Below, piece after piece: positions 42,563 to 54,582 of a DNA stretch of 64,000 nt; the stretch's first letter is position 1, and each line of letters starts with the position of its first letter. The DNA is taken from assembly GCA_963565915.1 (NCBI GenBank), contig OY751496.1:3472001-3536000 (forward strand), in the 5' to 3' direction. The notes beneath the pieces were generated by a model, which saw only the letters and a list, made by a program, of their open reading frames with translations, was not told where the DNA came from and did not search any database. The position numbers and the translations under genes were made by a program. Source of the DNA: Entoloma clypeatum (taxonomy: Eukaryota; Basidiomycota; Agaricomycetes; Agaricales; Entolomataceae).

Positions 42563-45500
42563 TCATACCCTCTCGAAGAAGTACAAATACGCCAACTTCT
42601 TCAGCTCCCTCACGCTCTCCTCTTCCGCTTTCACCACCTTTTCATCATTGAACAACACCCACTCCTCTCCGACACGAATGTGCGCAACATAGTGTCCAGA
42701 GTGCACCGACGGGCCTTTATGTGAGATGAACGCTTTGAGCTTGTATCGCGCAGGGAGGGACGTTGAACCGGGGATCGTGGCGGGTGCAGGTATCTCCGCC
42801 GGCGACGGGGTAGTTGTAGAGGTGGGCTCATCCCCCATATCATCAGGGTGGTTGAAGAGCCATTCGACGGCACGTTCCACGTTTCCACCCTACAGAGGCA
42901 TCATCTCAACTCAACTAGGAATCACGGGGGAAAGGGGTGAAAGTAACATACAGTTTCACGCAGAGCCTTCCTGGCCTGCGCCGACGTGAACCCCATATCC
43001 GCCAACATCTCGATCTGCTCCGGTGATGGTTCCGTAGCCGCTCCTCTAGTTGCTTGTACCGGTATCGGATCGTCGATATCTGCATTTGTCCCAATTCAGG
43101 ACGGCGTATTCTCGCATTGGGGGGGTTCTGACAGAGGGGACGCACCGGGATCCTCCAAATGCATGAATAACCACTCCATCGCCGCATCTGTATCGTTGTT
43201 CCCCGTGGCCAGCAAGGCCTTTTGGCACCGGATCTCGGAGAAGCCCATGTCTTGTAGCTGAGCCATAGCCGTTTCGTTGAATTGGGGCAGGGAGGGGGCG
43301 GCTAGCGACATTAATTAGGATCGGTTATTTAGTCGATACGAGACATGAAAACATACGAGGCGCGTCTTGTGGCAACTCCGTTTCGGAAGGTTGAAGACCT
43401 ATTCCAATGTGTTGTTCGTTAAATTCGAGGATATCGTCTGGTGGAAGGATGAGTGGGATATCTAAATCGATATCGTTAGATGAGTGTAAACAGAAAAACG
43501 ATCAAACGTGTTACCGAGTTTAGCGGGAACCCAATTCACGAGCTGGAATTTCTTGGCATGTACGACCAATATTCCAGGGAACGACGCGAATTTTGTCTGT
43601 CTTTCCACAACAACCGATCATCAGCACTTCAAAATCCATCGTCGAACAAAGAGAGCTCACTTGATCGCGTGAACAGACTTTCCACATGACGGACACGCAT
43701 ACTCCAACGCCTCTGTCCCCAGGAGCGCATCGAGACACTGCCACAGCTGCACTTCCTCGTACAGCATCTTTCCCTCCGCATCCGGTCCCTTTTCTATCAG
43801 AGGCACTGCGATGCTGACGACGTCCATCGCGTCTGTCCGGTATCGCACCTTCTTGCAGTCTGCACACTGCAGACGCTGTTCGGTCGCGTAGGAGAAGACC
43901 GTGGTTGCGTCTATAATGACGAAAATATGAGTGTCCGATGCGAAAATGAGGGACTGAAAACGCGACCTTGGTCAGACCGATCCTTGTGCTTATGCGCGTC
44001 CCTCCTCAATACGGTAAGCAAATATGTGAAAAACTCCTCGGAATCCTGTTGCTTCATCGTCGAAAACTCCTCATGGCCCTTCCCAATCAGTGTCTTGAAC
44101 CCGATCGGGCGGATCCCCTGCTGGAACACCGGCGTCGGGGATGGATGCTGCAAAGCTGCTCCACCTCCGATCGAGGGAGGGCTCGAGTGATCGGCGGGGT
44201 GCGAGTATCGCCCGCTGAGGAGCCCGTCCGCGACCTTGAGCATCTGGCACTCAACGCAGTCGGCAGGGAGGAGGACTGTGCAGGCCGTTGTGTGCGATTT
44301 GGAAAGGATAGGGTAACGGGTTTGAAAGGAAGGGAGGGAGAAGAGGGTTTGTAGTACCGAGGCCATGTAGCAGCTAAATGGACGATTATAAGGATTTGAA
44401 ATAGATGAACTTTACGGCTTTATTACCTGTTGCCGAGGTTTGAGAGACCGGTGAGACCTGGGCCAAATACAGGTTCGAGGGCTTTTCCGTCTTCGCTGGT
44501 TAAGGAAAAGTCATATTTGAGGTTGTGTTCGATTTGCTGGTGTGTTGTGTGTCAGGGCCTGCGTTTCAATAAGATATAGACTAACGAGCTCAGTCATGCT
44601 CTTTTCAGTTTTTGTTTGAGTTTGGACGTTGATACCGAATGTGGCGAGATGTGCTGCGAGTTCTGGATCGAGCCTGGCCTCGTTGCATATGTAACAGTAG
44701 ATGTCTGGGAAAATGTCGGTGGGTTTGAAGACGATCTAAGAGAAGAAAGAGACGCACCGGCATTGCCTTCTGGAGTGATCGTACCCAGCTTTACGCTGAC
44801 GCCGTGACCAGTTGACTCGTAGTGAGCGAGTCCGTGTCCATTGCCCCCGACGCCGCCATATTGTTGACGTCCGCATCCAAGAGCTCCACAAACGAGACAC
44901 AGCCAAAGGTTTTCCTTGAGATCGCACGATGAGCAGTGAGCAAGACCTGCAATGAATTGGTCGGGATAGAAGCGAGGGTCTTCGACTTCTGACGCACCTG
45001 ATGCAGGTATATGACCAGTCGCGGTCTGGTGAAGAGCAAAGGTGTGTTCGCATGGCAGAATCTCTTCTTCCCAAGCCTTCACTTCTGACTGACGAGCCGA
45101 CGACAGGGCGTTCATGACATCGTTTACGAGCGCCTTGATCTATCGCCAGAATCAGGAAAGAGAGATCCGTCATGAAGAAAGCCACACACCTTTGGATCAG
45201 CCCGAGCATTTGCAACCTCCCTGCCATGCTCCCGATCGCACTTCCAGCATTTGACCACCGTGACGTGGTCGTAATTATCCTCCTCCCGATCCTCTACGAT
45301 CGCGAGCTTCGTCATCTTCGCAGGAGGCTCCTCACCTTCCGGCTGATGGACACGGAAATAAGATCACCTCCTATCCGAGAGAACGAGTGACTTACGCGCT
45401 GTGCGGATGGTTTCAGTCTACGTTTGACGTTGAGTGTGAACAAGTGTCCAGATATTTGAACATGGTTCTGCGCATGGTTCCTCTGCGCATCTATACATCC

Positions 45501-45699
45501 TCCGTTGAAACAAGTCAGACAAACTTCAACGCCACCGGGTGAATCCTACAGATCGCGTGAATCTTCGATTCAACTGAAAGAAATCTAGTATATTGTATAC
45601 CTGGGAATCGAAACATTGGGTACATTCTTCACGATTCACAGATTGCGATAGTCTTGGAGACGGTAATCGCGAAATTTCGCCCAGATGGGGGCACGACAT
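42563..45699 (-). CDS. UBP14: ubiquitin carboxyl-terminal hydrolase UBP14/USP5 (isopeptidase T)
   Basis: Multi-exon gene from ATG 45699 (MSCPHLGEISRLPSPRLSQS) to the stop at 42563. It hydrolyses unanchored polyubiquitin chains and maintains free ubiquitin. Visible in order: N-terminal variant zinc-finger segment (REECTQCF...), KMTKLAI-type linker (TKLAIVEDREED), ZnF-UBP domain (CSSCDLKENLWLCLVCG, H's in GHGLAHYESTGH), catalytic Cys box (NLGNS-CYMASVLQTLF, split by the intron at about 44372-44430), QQDSEEFFTYLL, two UBA domains (LQDMGFSEIRCQKALLATGN and MLADMGFTSAQARKAL), and the His box (HKGPSVHSGHYVAHIR) near the C-terminus. All catalytic elements are present. It lies 218 bp downstream of the D-lactate dehydrogenase stop on the same strand. 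Its 5' part is repeated at 52654-54365. Confidence 0.93.
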
Positions 45700-45916
45700 G
45701 GTAGATCGAGAAAAAGGACGTGCGTTGGTGTCAGGGTCACGTGAGTTCACTCAAAATCCTTACATTCTGGGCTCACCTCGACCACCAGTCGTGCAATAAA
45801 TGTCACCAGATTACAACTACACAAAATATGATGTCAAAGGCGAAAAAAAATCCGAATACCTCGACACTCCCTCAGGCCTTGGTGAGAGTTGGGCAGAACA
45901 AGTCTACCCTCCGACA

Positions 45917-48425
45917 CTACTTAGGGTTATCGTGACGATGCGAGTCACTATCCACTCTCGCTGTGTCAGGGTACAGCTGTCCCCATCATAAGATAGAGGA
46001 AAGCAGACAAAAGAACGACGAACCTTCCCAGGATTGAACAACCCAAGTGGATCAATTGCCTTCTTGATCGTCTTCATCAACTCGACAGTCCCAAGCCCAA
46101 GCTCCTCCACGAGGTACTTCTTCTTCCCTATTCCGACGCCATGTTCACCTGTACCTATACAGGACGAAGGTTCAATGAAAGCAATAGGGGAGACATGAAG
46201 AGACAAAAATCACAAGTTCCATCAAGCTTTATCGCCCTCTCAACCATCCTATGCACCGCCTCTTTCGCAACCTCCATCTCTTCGTCGGTCCTAAACAAAA
46301 TCAATGCATGAAAGTTCCCATCTCCCACATGTCCGACAATCGTCGACGTTAGCCCAATTTGCGACAGGTCCTTCTTTGTTTCGTAGACCAGCTCTGGAAG
46401 TGCTGACACTGGTACACTGTTTTACGGAGAGAAACAATGTGAGTAACCCGCCGTTGGCCGGAAAACAATATTTACAACTGACCAAACATCAGTCGGCCAC
46501 CCCCTCGCCCCGTCCACCAACGCCAATCCCGAAAAATGCGCGTTTTTCCTATCTGCCCACAGCTCCCCCGCCTCGTCCTCGTCCTTCGCGAGCTCAAAGC
46601 CTGTCCCTCCATGGCGCTCTACAATCCCCTTCACAATCTTTGCGGTCTCAATGAGGGAAGCAGACGAGGGACCTTGCAACTTGAAGAAGAGGGAGTCGCG
46701 TTCAGGCCATTTGCGCCTGGACCTCCCATATTTATTCGTGGCGGTGATGAAAGTGTTGTCGACCAGTTCAACGCATTCTGTATTGCTCCAAGGTCAGCGC
46801 AGAGTTAGGGGCCTAAAGGGAACCAGGCGGACGTACGGATACCAACGCCGCGATTGATCACTTCAATAACCGCCTCTGTCGCCATTTTCACATCAGGGAA
46901 CTGAACCACGGCCACCGTAGTTGCGAGAACGGGTGCAAGGCGTATTGTGACTGATGTTTTCGCTAGTGATGAGCCTTTCTGCCAGAGTCGAAATACCGGC
47001 ACACCTTCGGTAACGATACCCAAGGTCCCCTCGGCTCCAATAAACAGCTGCGTTGTGTCAAACCCTGCAGATGACTTACGCGATCTTCGCCGTGTCTTGA
47101 TGACCTGCCCTGAGGGTAATACCACAGTCTACCCCGCGTTGAGCGTCCATGGAATTGGGTGCGGAAAACGGTCACGCACGGCATTCAGGAACCATTCACC
47201 CCTTGCTGTTCCATATCGCACCGCGTTTGCTAGAGGAGTCGGGTTAGTCCCTCCCTCCTGAAGCCAAGATCGAGAATCGGCGTACTCCCAGATGACCCGG
47301 TGCTCAAGATCCCCCCGATCGTCGCGCCAGGGGCAGGGTCAATCTAATTCGTTCAGAAGCAAATAAATCGGGCATTTACTACGTGGCATACCGGGAAGAA
47401 TAGAGGTATCCCTGGGTGTTTAAACCGTGAGCAAAACAAAAGCCGGAAGGTCTGACAGAAGCTTGAGAATAGCGCACCTTTTTTCTTCAACGTATCGTTA
47501 ATATCCATCCATCGTGCTCCCGGTTGGCACACGAGATCTGAATCAGCAGCTGTTGATCCCTCCAAAAAGTCAGTCCCAGGACTGGCGCCACACACTGAAC
47601 TGGCGTCCACGAACCATGGATCTCAAGTATACGGTCCATACCCGACAAATCGACACAAATACCCCCGACTGCATGCTGTCCGACCCCGAATCAGCCCATG
47701 ATCATTTCGTAGACTCAGCCCCGAGGGAACGCTCGAACGCACACTGCGAAACTGCCCCTCCAAACTCGTCGCGCCCGAGTATGGTGTGACCGGCATTCTA
47801 TACTTGGTCGCGATCTTGACGATCTTGACGACGTCTTCTGTAGAACGGGGATAGACAACTACGCTGGGCAACGACGCTGCCTCATTCGTCCATTCATAAG
47901 TGTCTATATTGAGATGACAGGGGATTGTGGCAGGAACATACGGGGATGGTAGTCGTACTCAGAGAATCCATGGATACGGAGGTCTTCTGGGTCTGTCGAG
48001 ACAATGTCATCGTCCATGGGTGAGAAGGAAGACGGCGAGGAGTGGAGCGTCTCCCTAAGCTCGCGTATAGCATTCTGAAAGTCTTCTGGAGTGCCAAAAC
48101 GTGGTAGTTCGTCTTTGCGGTCTGTGGCGGAATCGAGAAAAGTGGAGAGTTTTGTGTCTTCAGTTTTGGAAAGGGTGTATCCGATCATGCCACTGGCAAG
48201 GGAACATAAGGTGAGTAATGTGGTCCTTCGCCATAGAGAAGAAATTGAGGGCCGTGAAGGGTCATCAGACGAGCGAGAAGAATATGGTCGTACGCGTCCT
48301 CCAAGGGAAATCGTTCGAGCTCCCGTCGTGGCAGTTATGTTCGTAAGGTGTCGTAATCGTACATGATCATGGCGATATTGCAAACTGTTCCGCGTCCATG
48401 TTAATCTCCACAGGAAGGGCTCCAT
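45917..48425 (-). CDS. DLD1: D-lactate dehydrogenase (cytochrome), mitochondrial
   Basis: ATG 48425 to TAG 45919-45917, about ten exons. It oxidises D-lactate to pyruvate with FAD and passes electrons to cytochrome c. The N-terminus is Arg/Ser-rich without acidic residues, followed by a hydrophobic segment ([18 protein letters not shown]): a mitochondrial presequence plus inner-membrane anchor. Motifs: [48 protein letters not shown] FAD-binding domain, [11 protein letters not shown] region, [46 protein letters not shown] and [15 protein letters not shown] of the FAD-oxidase C-terminal domain. The last exon encodes [12 protein letters not shown] after an intron following FNPGK. All family landmarks are present. 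An identical second copy at 54583-57091 is probably an assembly artefact. Confidence 0.93.
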
Positions 48426-50602
48426 AATGCGTGTTGAAAAGAGGTCGAACGACCACGTCCCGGAGTTTTAGATACACTTGACCCGTGCCAAGGCCTCGTT
48501 TCCCTTAAGTGAACGCCCCTTGACAAGGGGGATAACAAGAAGACGGAGATGTCTGATGGGGGCAGGAGCAGCTTCTCTTCGCTCGTTGGAGTGGACCTTA
48601 ATCCCTTCGCTTAGGGTTCTGAGCATGAGGCATCATGTTGCCGGCTGACATGGCGCTTGACACTTTTAGGTTTCGGTAAGTGCCCGATAATGGAACACGC
48701 GGTATATCGTTTTCCAGTCGGTATGAAGGAGGATCATGAAACGCTCGATGAGGCCATGAGGGTGATCACCGATATTGATAGAATGAGGAACTGGGACTCG
48801 TATGATACCAGAGAATAACAGTCTGAAACACTCTAGTCGCAAGTTCGCGTGGGCGAGAATAAGCCGAAGCTCCGAGTTAAACTTCGGAGAAAACCCTAGA
48901 GGAGTAAGCATGTGAAATGAATATTACCAGGTGAGGCCGTGAGGGACACGATACGGACCTCTAACAGCAGGCATGTGCCTTTGCGAGCGTTCGCTTTCCG
49001 CGGCCATTTCATCTTCTGTGCCGCTCCCAGTTCGTTGTCTGCACTTTGGGTTCGTGGCCACTGAGTGTCGAATCTATTGGTGTATTGTTAATAAAACAAA
49101 ACAAAAAACATACCATACTGACCAGTTCCTGTGACTCTATTCCCCTTTCTGTCGTCTTATCTCCTCTCAAGGGCGCTTGGTATTGGAAACGTCGAACTCA
49201 ACAACAAATGCAAGTTTAATAATTCTGAAATGATTGGCAACGGCGAGACGGTAAAACGTAATCCTAATCCGCGTGGACGAAAGCATCATGTTGAATTGAA
49301 TCAAAACGCACGATATGTCACGCCTACATCCATGTTGTCCAGTGTAATCCACGTTCCAGGCAATGCTGAGGGAGGAAAACGAGCCGTATGGGCTTGAGCA
49401 GGCGACGAGAAACCTGCCAGCCGACCCCGCGCGTGCAACAAGTTGCAGCGCCAAGAGGTGAAGGTTGTAGAATTGCACAAAGGATTCGGAAGAATGACAT
49501 TGTTGGTGGGCCGTGGGTATTCTGAATTTGCTAGGAAACGGGAACGAGGTGGATCATACCAAGAAATACGTCGAGGAAGTGCTTCCCGTAACCAAGAGCA
49601 ATGCTGACAAATGGTCAAACCTACCAGTAACCGCAACATGCTCGCATTCGGAAAGTTACATTGGACACCTTCTGGTGCCGGACAAGTTACTCAACCTCAG
49701 AGACTCATGAAATATATACGGATCACCGTCTTTTCTAGAACCCGAAGTCGCCAAGGCATGTCTCTTGGTTGGGCACTTTTGGCGCAAAAACTGTGTCGTG
49801 GATAACTGCTGCGAACTGCAATGTCTCATCGATCTCATCTATGGTCTGGCTTTCAAGGGCGCTTCACGTGCAGTCGACCACCACTACACGCCAGCCTCTT
49901 GCGAATGTTTGACGACAGACAACTTAGTCACTCGTCACTAGTCACCGGTACTTCCGAAAGACATCAACCGGCCCTGTCGTCCCGCTGGCTCCGACGCGTT
50001 CATCGGAATCACCGGGAGGCGAGGTCGCGTCCACAAGTGTTGTGAATCTGCTCGTTGAGTCGGGATGGAGCAGTGACAGAGAATCGTCAACCACATCCTT
50101 CTGTCCTGTCACCTGTGCCAAAGATCGGCGAAAAGTCGTGAGTTCTACCGTGACCTGCTCTCACATCATAAAGCTCTCCTGCCACCCCCATCGCGGCCGC
50201 GGTTAGTGCCATGACTCTTCTTCGATCCCTCGACTCGCCCTCCCGAGGTCGCTCAAGGTTTCGTGGTTACCATTCACATCGTCGTTTGAGCCGAGGGTCT
50301 TCCGAAGTGACCTGATGATTGACACTTTTCTGCTCATCGGCATCGGAAATTCATGTCGGAGTCATTCACAATGTGAGGGTGAGGCTGGGCAATCTGGAGA
50401 CAGGTGTTGTGTGGTGACATTGAATGGCATGGGTGACACATACTCGCGTCGTGGGTTCGGATCGGCGTGGCCTTCTGAGGATAGGCGCTTAATCTACGGA
50501 ACGAACGCAGACCATTACTGGCAGTACAAAGGGTTGCGTCCATTGCCCTCATCACGACAACCGTCCAAGGTTTCGCGCGCACACTTTATCATCTCACAAC
50601 TC
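48426..50602. other. 2.2-kb region without a recognised gene
   Basis: Only short frames (under 115 codons) without family resemblance or splice-consistent extensions. It contains the divergent promoter of D-lactate dehydrogenase near 48430-48700 and the upstream region of the cysteine-rich gene. A small unrecognised gene cannot be excluded. Confidence 0.45.
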
Positions 50603-50873
50603 ATGCACTTCTCTCAAACTCTCATCTTTTCCATCGTTCTCTGTGTCGCAAGCGCCTTTGCGGCTACAGACCCGTTGCAAAAACGCTGTCTGGGCTTAGG
50701 AAAAGTTGCATGAGCAACAACCAGTGTTGTGATACAAAGTGGGGCACGACCTGTTCAGGACAGACGGGCTCCAACGGCGGGGAGACGGCAAGTCCTTCCA
50801 CCTACGAAGTTGCCAATGACTGAGCTTGATTTTTCTTTGAACAATTTAGGTTTGCAATGACGGAAGCCTGTAG
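50603..50873 (+). pseudogene. small secreted cysteine-rich protein, frameshifted paralog of the copia-split gene
   Basis: ATG 50603 opens a signal peptide (MHFSQTLIFSIVLCVASAFA), a short spacer and an LQKR dibasic site directly before the first cysteine. At the A4 run 50701-50704 the frame shifts: one base is lacking relative to the frame that continues through the remaining cysteines, so as written translation stops at a TGA just after. Beyond it the protein lines up with the split gene at 19684/7805, with cysteine spacing C-x6-C-x5-CC-x7-C-x12-C and a predicted 41-residue mature peptide. The intron is GC-AG (50788-50849), and the last exon (50850-50873) encodes VCNDGSL and TAG. A homopolymer sequencing error is an alternative to true decay. 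Confidence 0.7.
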
Positions 50874-51013
50874 CATGCCACACCCCAATACAACAGACCA
50901 AGTTCATGCAGGTAAACTACGATGCCGACGGCACGACCGCGCCAATCACCGATTTCGATAGTTCTCGCGTCTGATCCCTGAATTGTGTTTTCATAGATTT
51001 GATACGCATTTAT

Positions 51014-51625
51014 TGGATGCCTTCCCGTAAGGTTTAGAAACCTAAATATGGATTCTAAACCAGTTAAGCGAGGTTAGCCGAGATCACGCTTGCCAAATGG
51101 GTTGTACCTGTCATCGGACTTTGAACTGCACCCTCTTCTAGACTTTTAATCTGGAACACATGCCCCCCCTATTCTATGTTTCTAAATGTTTGTCAGCATA
51201 TTCATCGCCCGCGACCCCAGTTCCTGATCTCGCTCCTGATGGCGATGCTCGATAGCACCTTAAAATGATCTGCCTTAGCCAGAAAGCCATGGACCAGCCT
51301 ACATTCAGCCCATATGCTTCAATGACTCTGCTAAGCCCCGTGTCAGGACTCTCCGACCAGACGCGCTATGAAAAAAATGTGCGCAACGAGTACATGCTAT
51401 CCATAAAATGGTTTCTCAATACTCAACAAGTTGAGAAATGTCATGAACCCCCCTACAGACATGCTTCATCACTCTGGAACTGTTAACATGTGATCTCGGT
51501 GAACCGGCACAACAATTTTGCAGGATTTATTGGCCTTGATGAAAAAAGTCTTTATGGTTTGGAAACCTAGACCTAGATTATTTAGAAAATAATCTAGGAT
51601 TCTAAACCTTACGGGAAGTCATCCA
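51014..51625. mobile_element. MITE-like element, about 612 bp, no coding capacity
   Basis: Imperfect terminal inverted repeats: left TGGATGCCTTCCCGTAAGGT at 51014 continuing TTAGAA, and right (reverse complement) TGGATGACTTCCCGTAAGGT continuing TTAGAA, ending at 51625. One mismatch in about 26 bp. The right end also has an internal palindrome around TAGATTATTTAGAAAATAATCTA-type sequence. No transposase frame inside; target duplication not resolved. It recurs at 59680-60291 within the assembly duplicate. Confidence 0.6.
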
Positions 51626-52453
51626 TTGTGTTCGCATTTAATTATACATGTGTTTTTTGTCACCGAATTTCCCATGAGCCAAGTTCACTCAGGAGGGGCA
51701 GGCATCAATGAAGTCTTGAACGTTGCTCATTGCTACCAGGACCATATAAGTAACCGACCTCAAGTACTTACAAAATAATATACACCCTACCGACTTCAAG
51801 CCCTGTCGCCCCTGTACCGACTAGTAGTATTTAGTAGTTGTTCAAAGTTCCCTCCACTTACGGTTTTGACTCCGAGTCAACGCTCATCGACTTTAATCCT
51901 CAGCCTCCTTCCCATGCCTACTACGTGGTTGAACGGAAATCGTTATGATCCGACAAAAGACCGACAACGTTATTTCCCTGTTTGGTGTTCAAAAGTTCCT
52001 CGACAGGTCAGGCTCGCGCTTTCTGAGTGGAGGTTGAGCCAAAAGTTCCTGGCCACGCGAGGGGTTCACGTGACAAGATCGGCGGAAGTAATGACCACGT
52101 CTGATGACCAAATCCTCAAACCAATTCAATGTTCCGTCGCTCGCAGGACTACCGTGCACGACAAAACATCTGGAATCTACCACTAATTGCCTTCTAATCC
52201 GGGGCTACCGGACTGTTGCAAAGGTGAATGGCACCCTTAATGTGAGTATTCCAATGTGGCGGGGTCAAGGGCCGGACGTGCAAATACTGATGACGTTCCC
52301 AGCACATTTCGTTCTCGGGGGCCGCCCTGCGCCCGCGCAGTACGATGGAGTAATATCGGTTGTCCCACTGCACCATACAATGAGCTGCGCACGACGACCC
52401 AGGGGGAGAAAGCATGCATGAAATTGTCAGGATGCGGTGCAATCCAATCCAGG
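51626..52453. other. region before the N gap, no gene seen
   Basis: 828 bp with only short unrelated frames. Its counterpart at 60292-61119 leads into the RTA1-like gene, so this probably is that gene's upstream region. Confidence 0.5.
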
Positions 52454-52653
52454 NNNNNNNNNNNNNNNNNNNNNNNNNNNNNNNNNNNNNNNNNNNNNNN
52501 NNNNNNNNNNNNNNNNNNNNNNNNNNNNNNNNNNNNNNNNNNNNNNNNNNNNNNNNNNNNNNNNNNNNNNNNNNNNNNNNNNNNNNNNNNNNNNNNNNNN
52601 NNNNNNNNNNNNNNNNNNNNNNNNNNNNNNNNNNNNNNNNNNNNNNNNNNNNN
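52454..52653. other. 200-N assembly gap
   Basis: Exactly 200 Ns separating the two identical 8466-bp segments; interrupts the second UBP14 copy. Confidence 0.98.
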
Positions 52654-54365
52654 GCTTATGCGCGTCCCTCCTCAATACGGTAAGCAAATATGTGAAAAAC
52701 TCCTCGGAATCCTGTTGCTTCATCGTCGAAAACTCCTCATGGCCCTTCCCAATCAGTGTCTTGAACCCGATCGGGCGGATCCCCTGCTGGAACACCGGCG
52801 TCGGGGATGGATGCTGCAAAGCTGCTCCACCTCCGATCGAGGGAGGGCTCGAGTGATCGGCGGGGTGCGAGTATCGCCCGCTGAGGAGCCCGTCCGCGAC
52901 CTTGAGCATCTGGCACTCAACGCAGTCGGCAGGGAGGAGGACTGTGCAGGCCGTTGTGTGCGATTTGGAAAGGATAGGGTAACGGGTTTGAAAGGAAGGG
53001 AGGGAGAAGAGGGTTTGTAGTACCGAGGCCATGTAGCAGCTAAATGGACGATTATAAGGATTTGAAATAGATGAACTTTACGGCTTTATTACCTGTTGCC
53101 GAGGTTTGAGAGACCGGTGAGACCTGGGCCAAATACAGGTTCGAGGGCTTTTCCGTCTTCGCTGGTTAAGGAAAAGTCATATTTGAGGTTGTGTTCGATT
53201 TGCTGGTGTGTTGTGTGTCAGGGCCTGCGTTTCAATAAGATATAGACTAACGAGCTCAGTCATGCTCTTTTCAGTTTTTGTTTGAGTTTGGACGTTGATA
53301 CCGAATGTGGCGAGATGTGCTGCGAGTTCTGGATCGAGCCTGGCCTCGTTGCATATGTAACAGTAGATGTCTGGGAAAATGTCGGTGGGTTTGAAGACGA
53401 TCTAAGAGAAGAAAGAGACGCACCGGCATTGCCTTCTGGAGTGATCGTACCCAGCTTTACGCTGACGCCGTGACCAGTTGACTCGTAGTGAGCGAGTCCG
53501 TGTCCATTGCCCCCGACGCCGCCATATTGTTGACGTCCGCATCCAAGAGCTCCACAAACGAGACACAGCCAAAGGTTTTCCTTGAGATCGCACGATGAGC
53601 AGTGAGCAAGACCTGCAATGAATTGGTCGGGATAGAAGCGAGGGTCTTCGACTTCTGACGCACCTGATGCAGGTATATGACCAGTCGCGGTCTGGTGAAG
53701 AGCAAAGGTGTGTTCGCATGGCAGAATCTCTTCTTCCCAAGCCTTCACTTCTGACTGACGAGCCGACGACAGGGCGTTCATGACATCGTTTACGAGCGCC
53801 TTGATCTATCGCCAGAATCAGGAAAGAGAGATCCGTCATGAAGAAAGCCACACACCTTTGGATCAGCCCGAGCATTTGCAACCTCCCTGCCATGCTCCCG
53901 ATCGCACTTCCAGCATTTGACCACCGTGACGTGGTCGTAATTATCCTCCTCCCGATCCTCTACGATCGCGAGCTTCGTCATCTTCGCAGGAGGCTCCTCA
54001 CCTTCCGGCTGATGGACACGGAAATAAGATCACCTCCTATCCGAGAGAACGAGTGACTTACGCGCTGTGCGGATGGTTTCAGTCTACGTTTGACGTTGAG
54101 TGTGAACAAGTGTCCAGATATTTGAACATGGTTCTGCGCATGGTTCCTCTGCGCATCTATACATCCTCCGTTGAAACAAGTCAGACAAACTTCAACGCCA
54201 CCGGGTGAATCCTACAGATCGCGTGAATCTTCGATTCAACTGAAAGAAATCTAGTATATTGTATACCTGGGAATCGAAACATTGGGTACATTCTTCACGA
54301 TTCACAGATTGCGATAGTCTTGGAGACGGTAATCGCGAAATTTCGCCCAGATGGGGGCACGACAT
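52654..54365 (-). CDS. UBP14: UBP14, 5' part only (probable assembly duplicate)
   Basis: Counterpart of 43988-45699. ATG at 54365; includes the N-terminal zinc segment, ZnF-UBP and the catalytic Cys box, then stops at the N gap. The UBA and His-box exons exist only once, at 42563-43987. It should not be counted as a second gene unless the duplication is proven. Confidence 0.85.
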
Positions 54366-54582
54366 GGTAGATCGAGAAAAAGGACGTGCGTTGGTGTCAG
54401 GGTCACGTGAGTTCACTCAAAATCCTTACATTCTGGGCTCACCTCGACCACCAGTCGTGCAATAAATGTCACCAGATTACAACTACACAAAATATGATGT
54501 CAAAGGCGAAAAAAAATCCGAATACCTCGACACTCCCTCAGGCCTTGGTGAGAGTTGGGCAGAACAAGTCTACCCTCCGACA

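Larger units (their letters stand above)
43988..52453. repeat. 8466-bp segment, first occurrence, ending at N gap
   Basis: Identical, as far as I compared, to 52654-61119 (constant offset 8666). Contains the 5' part of UBP14, D-lactate dehydrogenase, the frameshifted cysteine-rich gene and a MITE-like element. See the finding on assembly duplication. Confidence 0.97.

Noticed and set aside
48666..48911. 81-codon minus-strand frame and other short frames in 48426-50602
   Set aside because: No motif, no splice-consistent extension, length expected by chance.
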